NCBI GenBank assembly: GCA_028717165.1
Contig: JAQUOK010000286.1
Location: 1 to 5,036 of the forward strand
DNA: 5,036 bases
Direction: 5' to 3'
Source of the DNA: Victivallaceae bacterium
Lineage (GTDB): Bacteria; Verrucomicrobiota; Lentisphaeria; Victivallales; Victivallaceae
Made by a program: the position numbers and the translations under genes. Positions 1-4,865 of this stretch are shown here, in pieces. Below the pieces are notes generated by a model. That model had not been told where the DNA came from. It searched no databases and was given only the letters and a program-made list of their open reading frames with translations. Each line of letters starts with the position of its first letter. The stretch's first letter is position 1.

Positions 1-151
1 TAACCTCGACATCCGACGGTTCTTTCCCGAAAAACACTGCGCCTCCGCCGAAAAACGGCTCGACATAGATGCGGTGGTCTCCGGGGATCAACGGCATGAT
101 ATGCCTGAGCATATTGGTTTTCCCGCCGTAGTAGATGACTGGTGATTTCAC
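1..151 (-). CDS. D12-class (Dam-like) DNA adenine methyltransferase, N-terminal part
   Basis: This is the first 50 codons of a gene that continues past the left edge. Reading from the GTG at 151 gives a product with YYGGK at residues 7-11 and VEPFFGGGAVFF at 30-41. In D12-class N6-adenine methyltransferases (Dam family) these are motif X (the GGK lysine) and motif I (FxGxG, S-adenosylmethionine binding). The family-typical K-x-PS-x-x-EV continuation follows at 43-50. The catalytic DPPY motif would lie outside the window. The product should transfer a methyl group to adenine in a specific site, which cannot be read from this fragment. The GTG start is chosen because GGGAGG (158-163) lies 6 bases upstream and the family similarity begins at once. 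A second GTG nine bases upstream (positions 158-160) is in the same frame register only at the cost of the Shine-Dalgarno site, so it is not preferred. It lies 24 bases downstream of the spike gene on the same strand, so it is probably cotranscribed with the baseplate genes. In phages such enzymes usually protect DNA from host restriction or alter regulation. Confidence 0.88.
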   Translation of the reverse strand, partial: MKSPVIYYGGKTNMLRHIMPLIPGDHRIYVEPFFGGGAVFFGKEPSDVEV

Positions 152-157
152 CTTTCA

Positions 158-163
158 CCTCCC
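158..163 (-). promoter_or_regulatory. Ribosome binding site for the methyltransferase GTG start
   Basis: GGGAGG on the minus strand lies 6 bases before the GTG at 149-151. It is a near-perfect Shine-Dalgarno sequence. It supports the non-ATG start and marks the reading frame as a real gene although only 151 bases of it are visible. Confidence 0.7.
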
Positions 164-175
164 GGTTTTAGTTGT

Positions 176-892
176 TTACTGCTTTACGAACAAATCCAGT
201 TTTATTTTTAAAGTCTGGATGACTTCTTTTTGCGCGGTCACGGCGGCGCCCTGGCTTATGGTTCCGACCTCCGGATGCGTGTGGCTCGATAAGGTGTCAA
301 GCGCGGCCATGAGCGCGGCCATGAGATCGCTGTCGATCTTCAATGCGTTGTCGGAAGCGTTTCCGATCCACACTTTCGGCGCTTTGGCCGTCCATTCCGC
401 GGATGCGGCGCCGCTGATATTTTTAGCTTGGTCGGAAATGGATCCGGAAGTTTGGCGCGTCCAGTTTCCGGCGGCGTCGACTTCCTGGAAAGAGGCTGCG
501 GACTGCTGGAGCCGCATCGCGCGTTTATCGATTGCCGGCAGCTGCATTCCGAAGGGCAGTACCGTCCGGATAAACGGTTTGCTCTGGCAGCCGAAAGCGA
601 AGGCGATTTCGACGATCGTTCCTTCGCCGGGCAAGGCGGCAAGACCGCGGCCGGCTGCTGCGCCGGTCATGGCCACCGGCACGTCGCGCATCACCGGCAT
701 ATCGGCATCGATGCTGAAGTCTTTTTTCAGCAGCCGGCAGTTGACGGCATAGAATGGCCGTTCATGGGAATGCGTTTCGCCGTTTGCCGGCGGATCCGGA
801 ACGCCGACCACAATCGCCAGCTGCGGCAAATGGGCGCCGCTGCCGAGTTCCGGCCATAGACGCAACACAATTTTTCTGATCATGTTTTTCAC
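176..892 (-). CDS. Phage baseplate spike protein (gpV/gp45-like)
   Basis: This 238-residue product looks like the membrane-piercing spike at the tip of a contractile tail, which sits under the hub and contacts the outer membrane. P2 gpV (211 residues) and Mu gp45 (197) are of similar size. Residues about 22-115 look like the OB-fold part, with PGEGTIVEIAF at 88-98 and FIRTVLPFG at 107-115, a pattern common in gpV/VgrG-type spikes. Residues about 127-180 are rich in Ser, Ala and Gly with short beta repeats, as expected for a triple beta-helix. SSHTHP at 202-207 carries an HxH motif (H204, H206). In P2 gpV and phi92 gp138, HxH motifs from three chains bind an iron ion at the tip; the same role here is inference. 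The start is GTG at 892, overlapping the hub stop as GTGA. GAGGAT (902-907) lies 9 bases upstream. The alternative ATG at 883 would sit 18 bases away. An internal 12-base tandem repeat encodes part of residues 190-198. Confidence 0.8.
   Translation of the reverse strand: MKNMIRKIVLRLWPELGSGAHLPQLAIVVGVPDPPANGETHSHERPFYAVNCRLLKKDFSIDADMPVMRDVPVAMTGAAAGRGLAALPGEGTIVEIAFAFGCQSKPFIRTVLPFGMQLPAIDKRAMRLQQSAASFQEVDAAGNWTRQTSGSISDQAKNISGAASAEWTAKAPKVWIGNASDNALKIDSDLMAALMAALDTLSSHTHPEVGTISQGAAVTAQKEVIQTLKIKLDLFVKQ
301..324. repeat. Perfect 12-base tandem duplication inside the spike gene
   Basis: The unit gcgcggccatga occurs twice in direct succession (301-312 and 313-324). On the coding strand it falls within residues 190-198 of the spike and produces the repeated Met-Ala-Ala-Leu pattern just before the HTH motif. 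The frame is kept. It probably arose by replication slippage and lengthens a short helix or linker by four residues. Confidence 0.85.
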
Positions 893-1578
893 TGGAAGTT
901 AATCCTCATGTTTTCGGCGCTGACCGTTACTTTGTCAATGGTCAGGATATCGCCGTCGCCGATCCGGATCCGGCGTCCGGGGCGGAAGCCGCGGATTATC
1001 GGGCAGCCGGCGCCGGTCGCGCTTAATTCCTTGAAAAATTCCGCGGGGATCCGCAGCGGGTTTTTGTAAACCCGGGAAGCTTCCAGGCTGCCGACGTAGA
1101 CAATTCCGTCCGCCTGGCTCTGCCAGACGAAGTTCGCGATCCCGAGTTCCGCGCCGAGCAGCTGCAGGGCTTCGAAGCCGCTGCCGATGTTGAAAAAATA
1201 GGGCATGGCTTTTTTATTCCATTCCGCGTCTTCAAGCCTGAAGGCCAGCCCGGTAAGTTTTCCGATCGCCGTCAGGACGTCGATCGCGTTGACGTTGCGC
1301 ATCGCCAGGGCGCAGCGCCCGGCCAGCGTCCCGGAAAATTCCCGGATAACGATTCGCTGCTGCTGTTTGTCGATCTGCCGGCAGCTCTCGATATATCCGG
1401 AACAAAACAGCTCGTAATCCTGATCCAGCCCGATGCTGAGTTCGGCGATCCCGGACAAAGCTTTCTCCGAGCGCACGGCGAAAATACCGCGTCCGGCGGC
1501 GCCCTGTTCCAGGGCCAGTGTATCGCTGACGATCGGTATTATTTCCGAGTTGATCTTGAGTATTTTTGAGACCTTCAT
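889..1578 (-). CDS. Baseplate hub / late control D-like tail protein
   Basis: This 229-residue product probably forms the hub ring between tail tube and spike (gpD of P2, gp27 of T4). I base this on position directly before the spike and directly after a baseplate complex gene, and on general pattern. The stretch from VLTAIGKLTGL (101-111) through SGFEALQLLGAELGI (133-147) to DGIVYVG (157-163) resembles the hub middle domain, where a degenerate helix is followed by a dG-x-v-x-vG strand pair. The C-terminal RGFRPGRRIRIGDGDI (196-211) looks like a small beta-domain. At 229 residues it is clearly shorter than P2 gpD (387), so it may be a minimal hub. There is no signal peptide or membrane segment. 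The start is ATG at 1578 with AAAGGTG (1587-1593) 8 bases upstream. Only two bases separate it from the preceding stop, and its own stop overlaps the spike start. Without a structure or profile search the hub call is moderate. Confidence 0.62.
   Translation of the reverse strand: MKVSKILKINSEIIPIVSDTLALEQGAAGRGIFAVRSEKALSGIAELSIGLDQDYELFCSGYIESCRQIDKQQQRIVIREFSGTLAGRCALAMRNVNAIDVLTAIGKLTGLAFRLEDAEWNKKAMPYFFNIGSGFEALQLLGAELGIANFVWQSQADGIVYVGSLEASRVYKNPLRIPAEFFKELSATGAGCPIIRGFRPGRRIRIGDGDILTIDKVTVSAENMRINFQ
902..907 (-). promoter_or_regulatory. Ribosome binding site that favours the spike GTG start
   Basis: GAGGAT on the minus strand is 9 bases from the GTG at 890-892 and 18 from the next ATG (881-883). 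It lies inside the last codons of the hub gene, which fits translational coupling through the GTGA overlap at 889-892. Confidence 0.55.
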
Positions 1579-1580
1579 CG

Positions 1581-2087
1581 TTACTGCACCTTTGCGGCGG
1601 CTTCTATTTTGGCGTGGTCGACGCTGCCGACAATGATCTCGCCGTCGGCCGCCGGCGTCTCCGGAACGGCTTTTTCTTTTTCGCGCTCCTCGCGTTTTTC
1701 GGCCGCGGAATTGAATTCCTGCAGGGCGAAATTGACGTTATAGACCAGCAGCGTGTCGTCTTCCTTGACGTCCAGGCTGCCGGCGAAGATCACCTGCCGT
1801 ATTTTCGAGGCTTTGCAAAGCTCGTCGGCAACGGTGTAGACGACCGGGTTTTCCTTTTCGTCGAGGGCGTCGGCCAGGTTCCAGAGCTCCGTCAGTTTTT
1901 CCGGCCAGCTCGTCGGGATCTGCAGCGAAGCGGAGATCTTTTTCGGCTTGTTGCCGGCGCTCGAGAACGCGCTGGAGCTGGTCTGACCGGAAAGATCCTT
2001 CCGGTCAAACTCAGCGCTGAGACTGCGCCTGAAGTTTTTCCCCAGGGTCTCGATCTTGGTTTCTGAGCCGTTTGCGGAAAGGATCAT
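1581..2087 (-). CDS. Phage baseplate complex protein
   Basis: This 168-residue product resembles a family annotated as baseplate complex protein in enterobacterial prophages. Those proteins share a short N-terminal strand, a Ser-rich FDRKDLSGQTSSS-type segment (27-39 here), the KPKKISASLQIP strand (47-58), a WPEKLTELWNLADA helix (61-74), VVYTVAD (82-88), IFAGSLDV (100-107) and the VYNVNFALQEF strand (115-125). The C-terminal third (128-168) is charged and Ala/Glu-rich, probably helical or disordered. The recognition is from memory of the family pattern, not a search. It is likely a structural part of the tail tube-baseplate junction. The start chosen is ATG at 2087. The frame is open further upstream, but that would overlap the lipoprotein gene, and AAGGAA (2092-2097) in the last lipoprotein codons is a suitable ribosome binding site. 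Its stop lies two bases before the hub start, so the two are probably coupled. Confidence 0.68.
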   Translation of the reverse strand: MILSANGSETKIETLGKNFRRSLSAEFDRKDLSGQTSSSAFSSAGNKPKKISASLQIPTSWPEKLTELWNLADALDEKENPVVYTVADELCKASKIRQVIFAGSLDVKEDDTLLVYNVNFALQEFNSAAEKREEREKEKAVPETPAADGEIIVGSVDHAKIEAAAKVQ

Positions 2088-2088
2088 C

Positions 2089-2769
2089 TTATTCCTTGGC
2101 CTCTTGGGGAGTATTTTTATTGATAATCCGCCATAAAACCTCATTTCCGATCAATCTGTTGTCAACCGGATCATCTCCGGCAGTCAGGGCAAACAACTCC
2201 GTATCAGACATAGCCGCAAGTTCAGTAAAGCGTGCCTTTGTCTTTTCGTTAGCCGCATCAACTTCCCGCGCATTGGCAAGTATTTCCTTGATTTTCGCGT
2301 TAGTTTCGGCAGTATTTTTATTAACGACAGAGGCCAGTTCGGAACTGAATTTTTTACCGGTATTGTCAATAGTTACGGTACTGTCATGTTCCTCAAGCGA
2401 TACAACTGTCTGGCCTTTTGCCATAGCGTAAATAACCATTGACTTAATGCCGCTTTTGCAGTTTATCCGGCAGCTCTGACTGCCAACTTCCGAACCCCAG
2501 AAAGATTTTTGAGTGGTAAAATTCACCTGCGTTCCATCGCCTGGTTTATGAGACATTACAGAAGTATCCAGACTGCCAAAATCAACGCTCGGACATGGCG
2601 TTCCGGTTGCCGGATCAACAGCGGTAGTAAACTTGCCGCCCAATCCGGACACGGAAGCATTATAGCTTTTCTGCTCGATGTTCTCAAACATTGATTTGCA
2701 CCCGGACATAAGTACAACGGCAGCCAGCACAATAAAGGCCAGCACAACAAACAAAAACAGCTTTTTCAT
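2089..2769 (-). CDS. Secreted lipoprotein of unknown function
   Basis: This 226-residue product begins MKK followed by a hydrophobic stretch (4-22) and a lipobox-like LMSGC with Cys at 24. This is a type II (lipoprotein) signal peptide. The Met at -3 is less usual than Leu, but Ser-Gly-Cys fits. The mature protein should be anchored by its N-terminal Cys to a membrane, probably the outer one. Residues 36-135 are beta-rich with Cys at 59, 100 and 104, of which two could form a disulfide. Residues about 140-185 are Ala/Lys/Glu/Asn-rich and predicted helical, perhaps a coiled coil. I do not recognise the family. Phage lipoproteins next to membrane proteins include outer spanins and lysogenic-conversion or superinfection-blocking factors. 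This one is longer than usual outer spanins. The start is ATG at 2769 with AAAGGAG (2780-2786) 10 bases upstream. The longer open frame to 2853 would overlap the preceding gene and bury the signal peptide. The gene is more AT-rich than its downstream neighbours. Confidence 0.82.
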   Translation of the reverse strand: MKKLFLFVVLAFIVLAAVVLMSGCKSMFENIEQKSYNASVSGLGGKFTTAVDPATGTPCPSVDFGSLDTSVMSHKPGDGTQVNFTTQKSFWGSEVGSQSCRINCKSGIKSMVIYAMAKGQTVVSLEEHDSTVTIDNTGKKFSSELASVVNKNTAETNAKIKEILANAREVDAANEKTKARFTELAAMSDTELFALTAGDDPVDNRLIGNEVLWRIINKNTPQEAKE

Positions 2770-2779
2770 TTTTTTGTTG

Positions 2780-2786
2780 CTCCTTT
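2780..2786 (-). promoter_or_regulatory. Ribosome binding site that sets the lipoprotein start
   Basis: AAAGGAG on the minus strand lies 10 bases before the ATG at 2767-2769 and just after the stop of the preceding gene (2789-2791). It supports the start that leaves the lipoprotein signal peptide at the N-terminus, against the in-frame ATG at 2853. Confidence 0.7.
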
Positions 2787-2788
2787 GG

Positions 2789-3013
2789 TTAAAAATATTT
2801 GCTCCAAAACGATTCTTCCGGGCAGTCCTCGGGGTTCTTTTTTGCCCGGTCAAGAATACGTTTCATTTCGTGATCCGTTACCTGTCCGGTAACTTTTTCA
2901 CCGTTTGCGATCAGCAATACGGCGTTGTATTTCCGGTTTGCCGCCGGTTTAGGATTCTGGTTTTCGACGGTTACGACTTCGCCGGGACTCACTTTGGTTT
3001 CCTGCGTTTTCAT
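2789..3013 (-). CDS. Small phage protein of unknown function
   Basis: This 74-residue product is not recognised. The N-terminal third (residues 1-27) is polar, with TKVSPGEVVTVENQNPKP suggesting an extended or disordered segment. Residues 28-45 form a likely beta-hairpin (KYNAVLLIANGEKVTG), and 46-60 form a helix (DHEMKRILDRAKK). The C-terminus is acidic to aromatic (CPEESFWSKYF) with a single Cys. There is no signal peptide or membrane segment, so it is expected in the cytoplasm or virion. The start is ATG at 3013 with AAGGAG (3023-3028) 9 bases upstream. It lies 28 bases after the holin-like gene and 19 bases before the lipoprotein gene, in the same operon. The good ribosome binding site, neat spacing and sensible composition support a real gene. 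Function cannot be inferred beyond its place in an envelope-related cluster. Confidence 0.7.
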   Translation of the reverse strand: MKTQETKVSPGEVVTVENQNPKPAANRKYNAVLLIANGEKVTGQVTDHEMKRILDRAKKNPEDCPEESFWSKYF

Positions 3014-3041
3014 TGTTTCCTGCTCCTTGGGTTAGAGGTTG

Positions 3042-3302
3042 CTACTTTCCGGTTAATTTATTGATATGTTCGCCCAGTTTAGCCCAAAAACCGGCAACCA
3101 CTAAGGCAAGAATAATCAATACAAAAAACGTTACCGCCGCTTTTGTTGCGGCTTTTTTGCTGGTGTTTATCATGTTGACAAAATCTTTTATGCCCTGGGC
3201 AACTTCTGGAGTTATACCATTTGGGCAGTGTATAACCGGCTGATGGCTCTTGAGCTCTTCGGCTATGTATTGCGCAATATCTTTCTTGTCCTTGTCGGTC
3301 AT
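3042..3302 (-). CDS. Single-pass membrane protein, possible holin
   Basis: This 86-residue product has a charged, helical N-terminus (MTDKDKKDIAQYIAEEL), then HCPNGITPEVAQGIKDFV (25-42). A Lys-rich stretch (49-54) comes next, followed by one strongly hydrophobic segment at about 55-73 and a short basic tail (NKLTGK). With Lys before the membrane segment and no signal peptidase site, the N-terminus is probably cytoplasmic. Size, single membrane segment and neighbours suggest a holin-type or other late membrane protein. However, single-pass phage membrane proteins are diverse and pore formation is not shown by the sequence. The start is ATG at 3302, overlapping the previous stop as ATGA. It sits behind a very strong GGAGGAGGAG run (3305-3314), so translation may be high and coupled to the upstream gene. 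Other options are an antiholin or an inner-membrane superinfection factor. Confidence 0.68.
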   Translation of the reverse strand: MTDKDKKDIAQYIAEELKSHQPVIHCPNGITPEVAQGIKDFVNMINTSKKAATKAAVTFFVLIILALVVAGFWAKLGEHINKLTGK

Positions 3303-3709
3303 TTCTCCTCCTCCGGACTTTCGTCAATCCATGCCGACCAGCCGCCGAGTTTACACGCCTCGTAGGCTGCAAAAGCTTTTATGTACCAGAAATCGTATAA
3401 AGAACGCAAATACCAGGCACCCAGGTAATAGTTGAGAATTTTTTTCATGTTTCTCCACATCCGTGCATTGGCCGCATTAAAGCCCTCGAGGGTTTTGTCG
3501 GACATGAGATAATCCCAGTCATGCACCATAAAGGCGATTTTAAAAAGCCATAAGAGCAAAGTCAGCACCGTTCTTCCCCATTTAGGGAGCCAGTCCGGCC
3601 CCGCGCCGTTGTAGTTTTTAAAGATTTTCTCAGGATCTGAATTCCAAAAGCTGTCGGTTGCCTCGATTCCGATTTTTCTGCATAGCGGGAAAAGTTTTTC
3701 AGCTTTCAT
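3299..3709 (-). CDS. HDxxY-motif phage protein, phospholipase A2-like or DUF1353-like
   Basis: This 136-residue product carries YNGAGPDWLP (33-42), a hydrophobic stretch (48-60), then HDWDY at 63-67 and FNAANARMWRNM at 77-88. In secreted and parvoviral phospholipases A2, a Gly-rich calcium loop is followed by a helix with the catalytic pair HDxxY. Phage DUF1353-type proteins share HDxxY followed by a small-residue/Asn-or-Asp/Arg helix. The order and spacing fit this wider fold, with H63-D64 as candidate catalytic pair. The usual Cys framework is lacking: Cys occurs only at 10 and 119. Enzyme activity is therefore uncertain. The hydrophobic stretch and the aromatic C-terminal helix (94-115) could lie at a membrane surface. 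The start is ATG at 3709 with GGAGG (3718-3722) 8 bases upstream and three bases after the previous stop. The stop overlaps the holin-like gene, which supports a shared envelope role. It could also be a catalytically dead structural protein. Confidence 0.6.
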   Translation of the reverse strand: MKAEKLFPLCRKIGIEATDSFWNSDPEKIFKNYNGAGPDWLPKWGRTVLTLLLWLFKIAFMVHDWDYLMSDKTLEGFNAANARMWRNMKKILNYYLGAWYLRSLYDFWYIKAFAAYEACKLGGWSAWIDESPEEEK

Positions 3710-3712
3710 GAT

Positions 3713-4195
3713 TTATTCCTCCAGTATATGCGGTACAACCGGGAGATCGTACCATGAGCCGCCCTGCAACTCCACTTCGTGAATTGCATTGAGCAGATCA
3801 ACCGCTATTTCCAAAGCACTTGTCTTATCTGCTGAATAATGCGCAAGAAGTTTTGTTTTGATAGTTGCAGAGTTATCACCGGGCGCAATTCCAACTTCTG
3901 AAGGAATTCCGGCAAATAATGTTAAAAATTCGTTTTCCGCTTCTTTAAGTTTGTCGGACTTGGCCGCTTGCCGGGCGGTTTCGGCGGCTTGCCCGGCGGC
4001 GGTGATCTCGGCTTCGGTCATTTCCCGCACTTCGCCGTTATCGAGAATAGGATTGGTAAAACCGGGTTCGGAATCGTATCCGGCCAGTGTCCAGCCGTCC
4101 CCCTCAAGGGCGGCTATTTCGGTTCTGGATGGCGATATAAGTTTTTTCCATTCGCCGTCTTTGAAAGCCAATTGATAATACTTGATTTTTTCCAT
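3713..4195 (-). CDS. Small protein following the fibre gene, putative tail-fibre assembly factor
   Basis: This 160-residue product is soluble, with no signal peptide or membrane segment. The N-terminal part (1-60) looks like a small beta-domain (YYQLAFKDGEWKKL, GWTLAGYD, NPILDNGEVREMTEAE). An Ala/Gln/Lys-rich helix (61-90) follows, probably coiled coil. The C-terminal part (90-160) is mostly helical. The form 'DNGEVREMTEAE' followed by a helix is common in small phage proteins encoded just after tail fibres, some of which act as fibre chaperones. That is the reason for the call and it is weak. The ATG at 4195 is preferred over the in-frame TTG at 4201. AGAGG (4207-4211) is 11 bases from the ATG and 5 from the TTG, so the TTG is not excluded. 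The middle of the gene (about 3960-4020) is a GC-rich island beside the AT-rich upstream gene. Confidence 0.6.
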   Translation of the reverse strand: MEKIKYYQLAFKDGEWKKLISPSRTEIAALEGDGWTLAGYDSEPGFTNPILDNGEVREMTEAEITAAGQAAETARQAAKSDKLKEAENEFLTLFAGIPSEVGIAPGDNSATIKTKLLAHYSADKTSALEIAVDLLNAIHEVELQGGSWYDLPVVPHILEE

Positions 4196-4202
4196 AATCA
4201 AC

Positions 4203-4865
4203 TTAACCTCTCATATTTTTTAAATAGTTTGCTTTGCCTTCTCCGGCAGATAGCGAGCGGTTATAGATTTGGATATTATTCATTATACCATTAAAATAAT
4301 TGCCGCTGGTTCCACGATCCGAACCGATATTTACGCCATAAGTAGAACTATATGAAATAGATGCTCCAGAACCACTTCCAACTAACTCGGAATCTCTATA
4401 AATAGCCCAATTTCCTGATGAATCTTTTTTTGCTGTTATATGATACCATGGCAAGGTAGACCAACTTAAAACTGATGATACCTGACTATCCGCGTTAAAA
4501 TAAACGGCTATCCTATTTGTGCCGGTGAGATATAACCATGGATATCCTCCAGAGGTGATCAAATTGGGATTTGTAGCAAGATTTGTAGTGGCTAATTTTA
4601 TAAATACTGATAACGTTATTGGAGCACTTCCACTAAAACTAAGGGACGATGACATGGGAATTACTATATAATCGGTATCCCCGTCAAAATGTATTCCATT
4701 TTGATCAATATAACAATCATTATAAAGTGTTCCGTTATTCTTCTTGCCGCTACAGTCTTTTACTATTCCTGTTGAAACGCTGCCGCTATTACGAGAATCG
4801 AACCAAAGCACCAGCCCCTCGCGGTTAACCGGATAATGATTAGGGGTTAATATTCTGCTGCTCAT
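4203..4865 (-). CDS. LamG/concanavalin-like domain protein, putative receptor-binding tail-fibre tip
   Basis: This 220-residue product is almost entirely one LamG-type jelly-roll (Laminin_G_3-like). Recognisable pieces are GLVLWFD (17-23), the DCSGKKNNGTLYN segment (37-49), GIHFDGDTDYIVIP (57-70), ITLSVFIKL (83-91), LPWYHITAKKDSSGNWAIYRD (in 138-158, the strand pair typical of the fold), VNIGSDR (178-184), and FNGIMNNIQIYNRSLSAGE (191-209), the classic closing strand. Such domains bind carbohydrate or protein ligands. In a phage late operon the likely role is host recognition at a fibre tip. There is no signal peptide and no coiled-coil or attachment domain, so it must join the virion through a partner, perhaps the preceding gene product. 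The start is ATG at 4865, overlapping the previous stop as ATGA, with GAGG (4873-4876) 7 bases upstream. The gene is markedly AT-rich (19 G+C in the 60 bases at 4261-4320), unlike the baseplate genes, suggesting separate acquisition. Confidence 0.78.
   Translation of the reverse strand: MSSRILTPNHYPVNREGLVLWFDSRNSGSVSTGIVKDCSGKKNNGTLYNDCYIDQNGIHFDGDTDYIVIPMSSSLSFSGSAPITLSVFIKLATTNLATNPNLITSGGYPWLYLTGTNRIAVYFNADSQVSSVLSWSTLPWYHITAKKDSSGNWAIYRDSELVGSGSGASISYSSTYGVNIGSDRGTSGNYFNGIMNNIQIYNRSLSAGEGKANYLKNMRG

Noticed and set aside
135..752. Long open frame on the plus strand opposite the spike gene
   Set aside because: It mirrors the GC-rich spike gene, has no family features or good ribosome binding site, and would oppose the operon.
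1566..2066. Plus-strand open frame opposite the baseplate complex gene
   Set aside because: It is a shadow of a better supported gene; its translation has no recognisable features.
2340..2369. TTGACA on the minus strand as a promoter -35 box inside the lipoprotein gene
   Set aside because: No acceptable -10 box at 16 to 18 bases; likely chance in an AT-rich gene.
2770..2853. Upstream extension of the lipoprotein to the in-frame ATG at 2853
   Set aside because: It would overlap the 74-residue gene and put 28 charged residues ahead of the signal peptide, while a good ribosome binding site serves the ATG at 2769.
3136..3158. Hairpin gccgc-loop-gcggc followed by six T on the plus strand, resembling a rho-independent terminator
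   Set aside because: It lies inside the holin-like gene and faces against the direction of all genes. On the coding strand it just encodes a Lys/Ala-rich stretch. No plus-strand transcript is evident for it to stop.
3150..3162. A-rich run on the minus strand as a possible slippery frameshift site
   Set aside because: The codon register is AAA AAA GCC, not A AAA AAG, and the shifted frames offer no sensible continuation.
4203..4865. Variable region of a diversity-generating retroelement in the LamG gene
   Set aside because: No template repeat or reverse transcriptase is visible and the C-terminus lacks the Asn-codon-rich target pattern.
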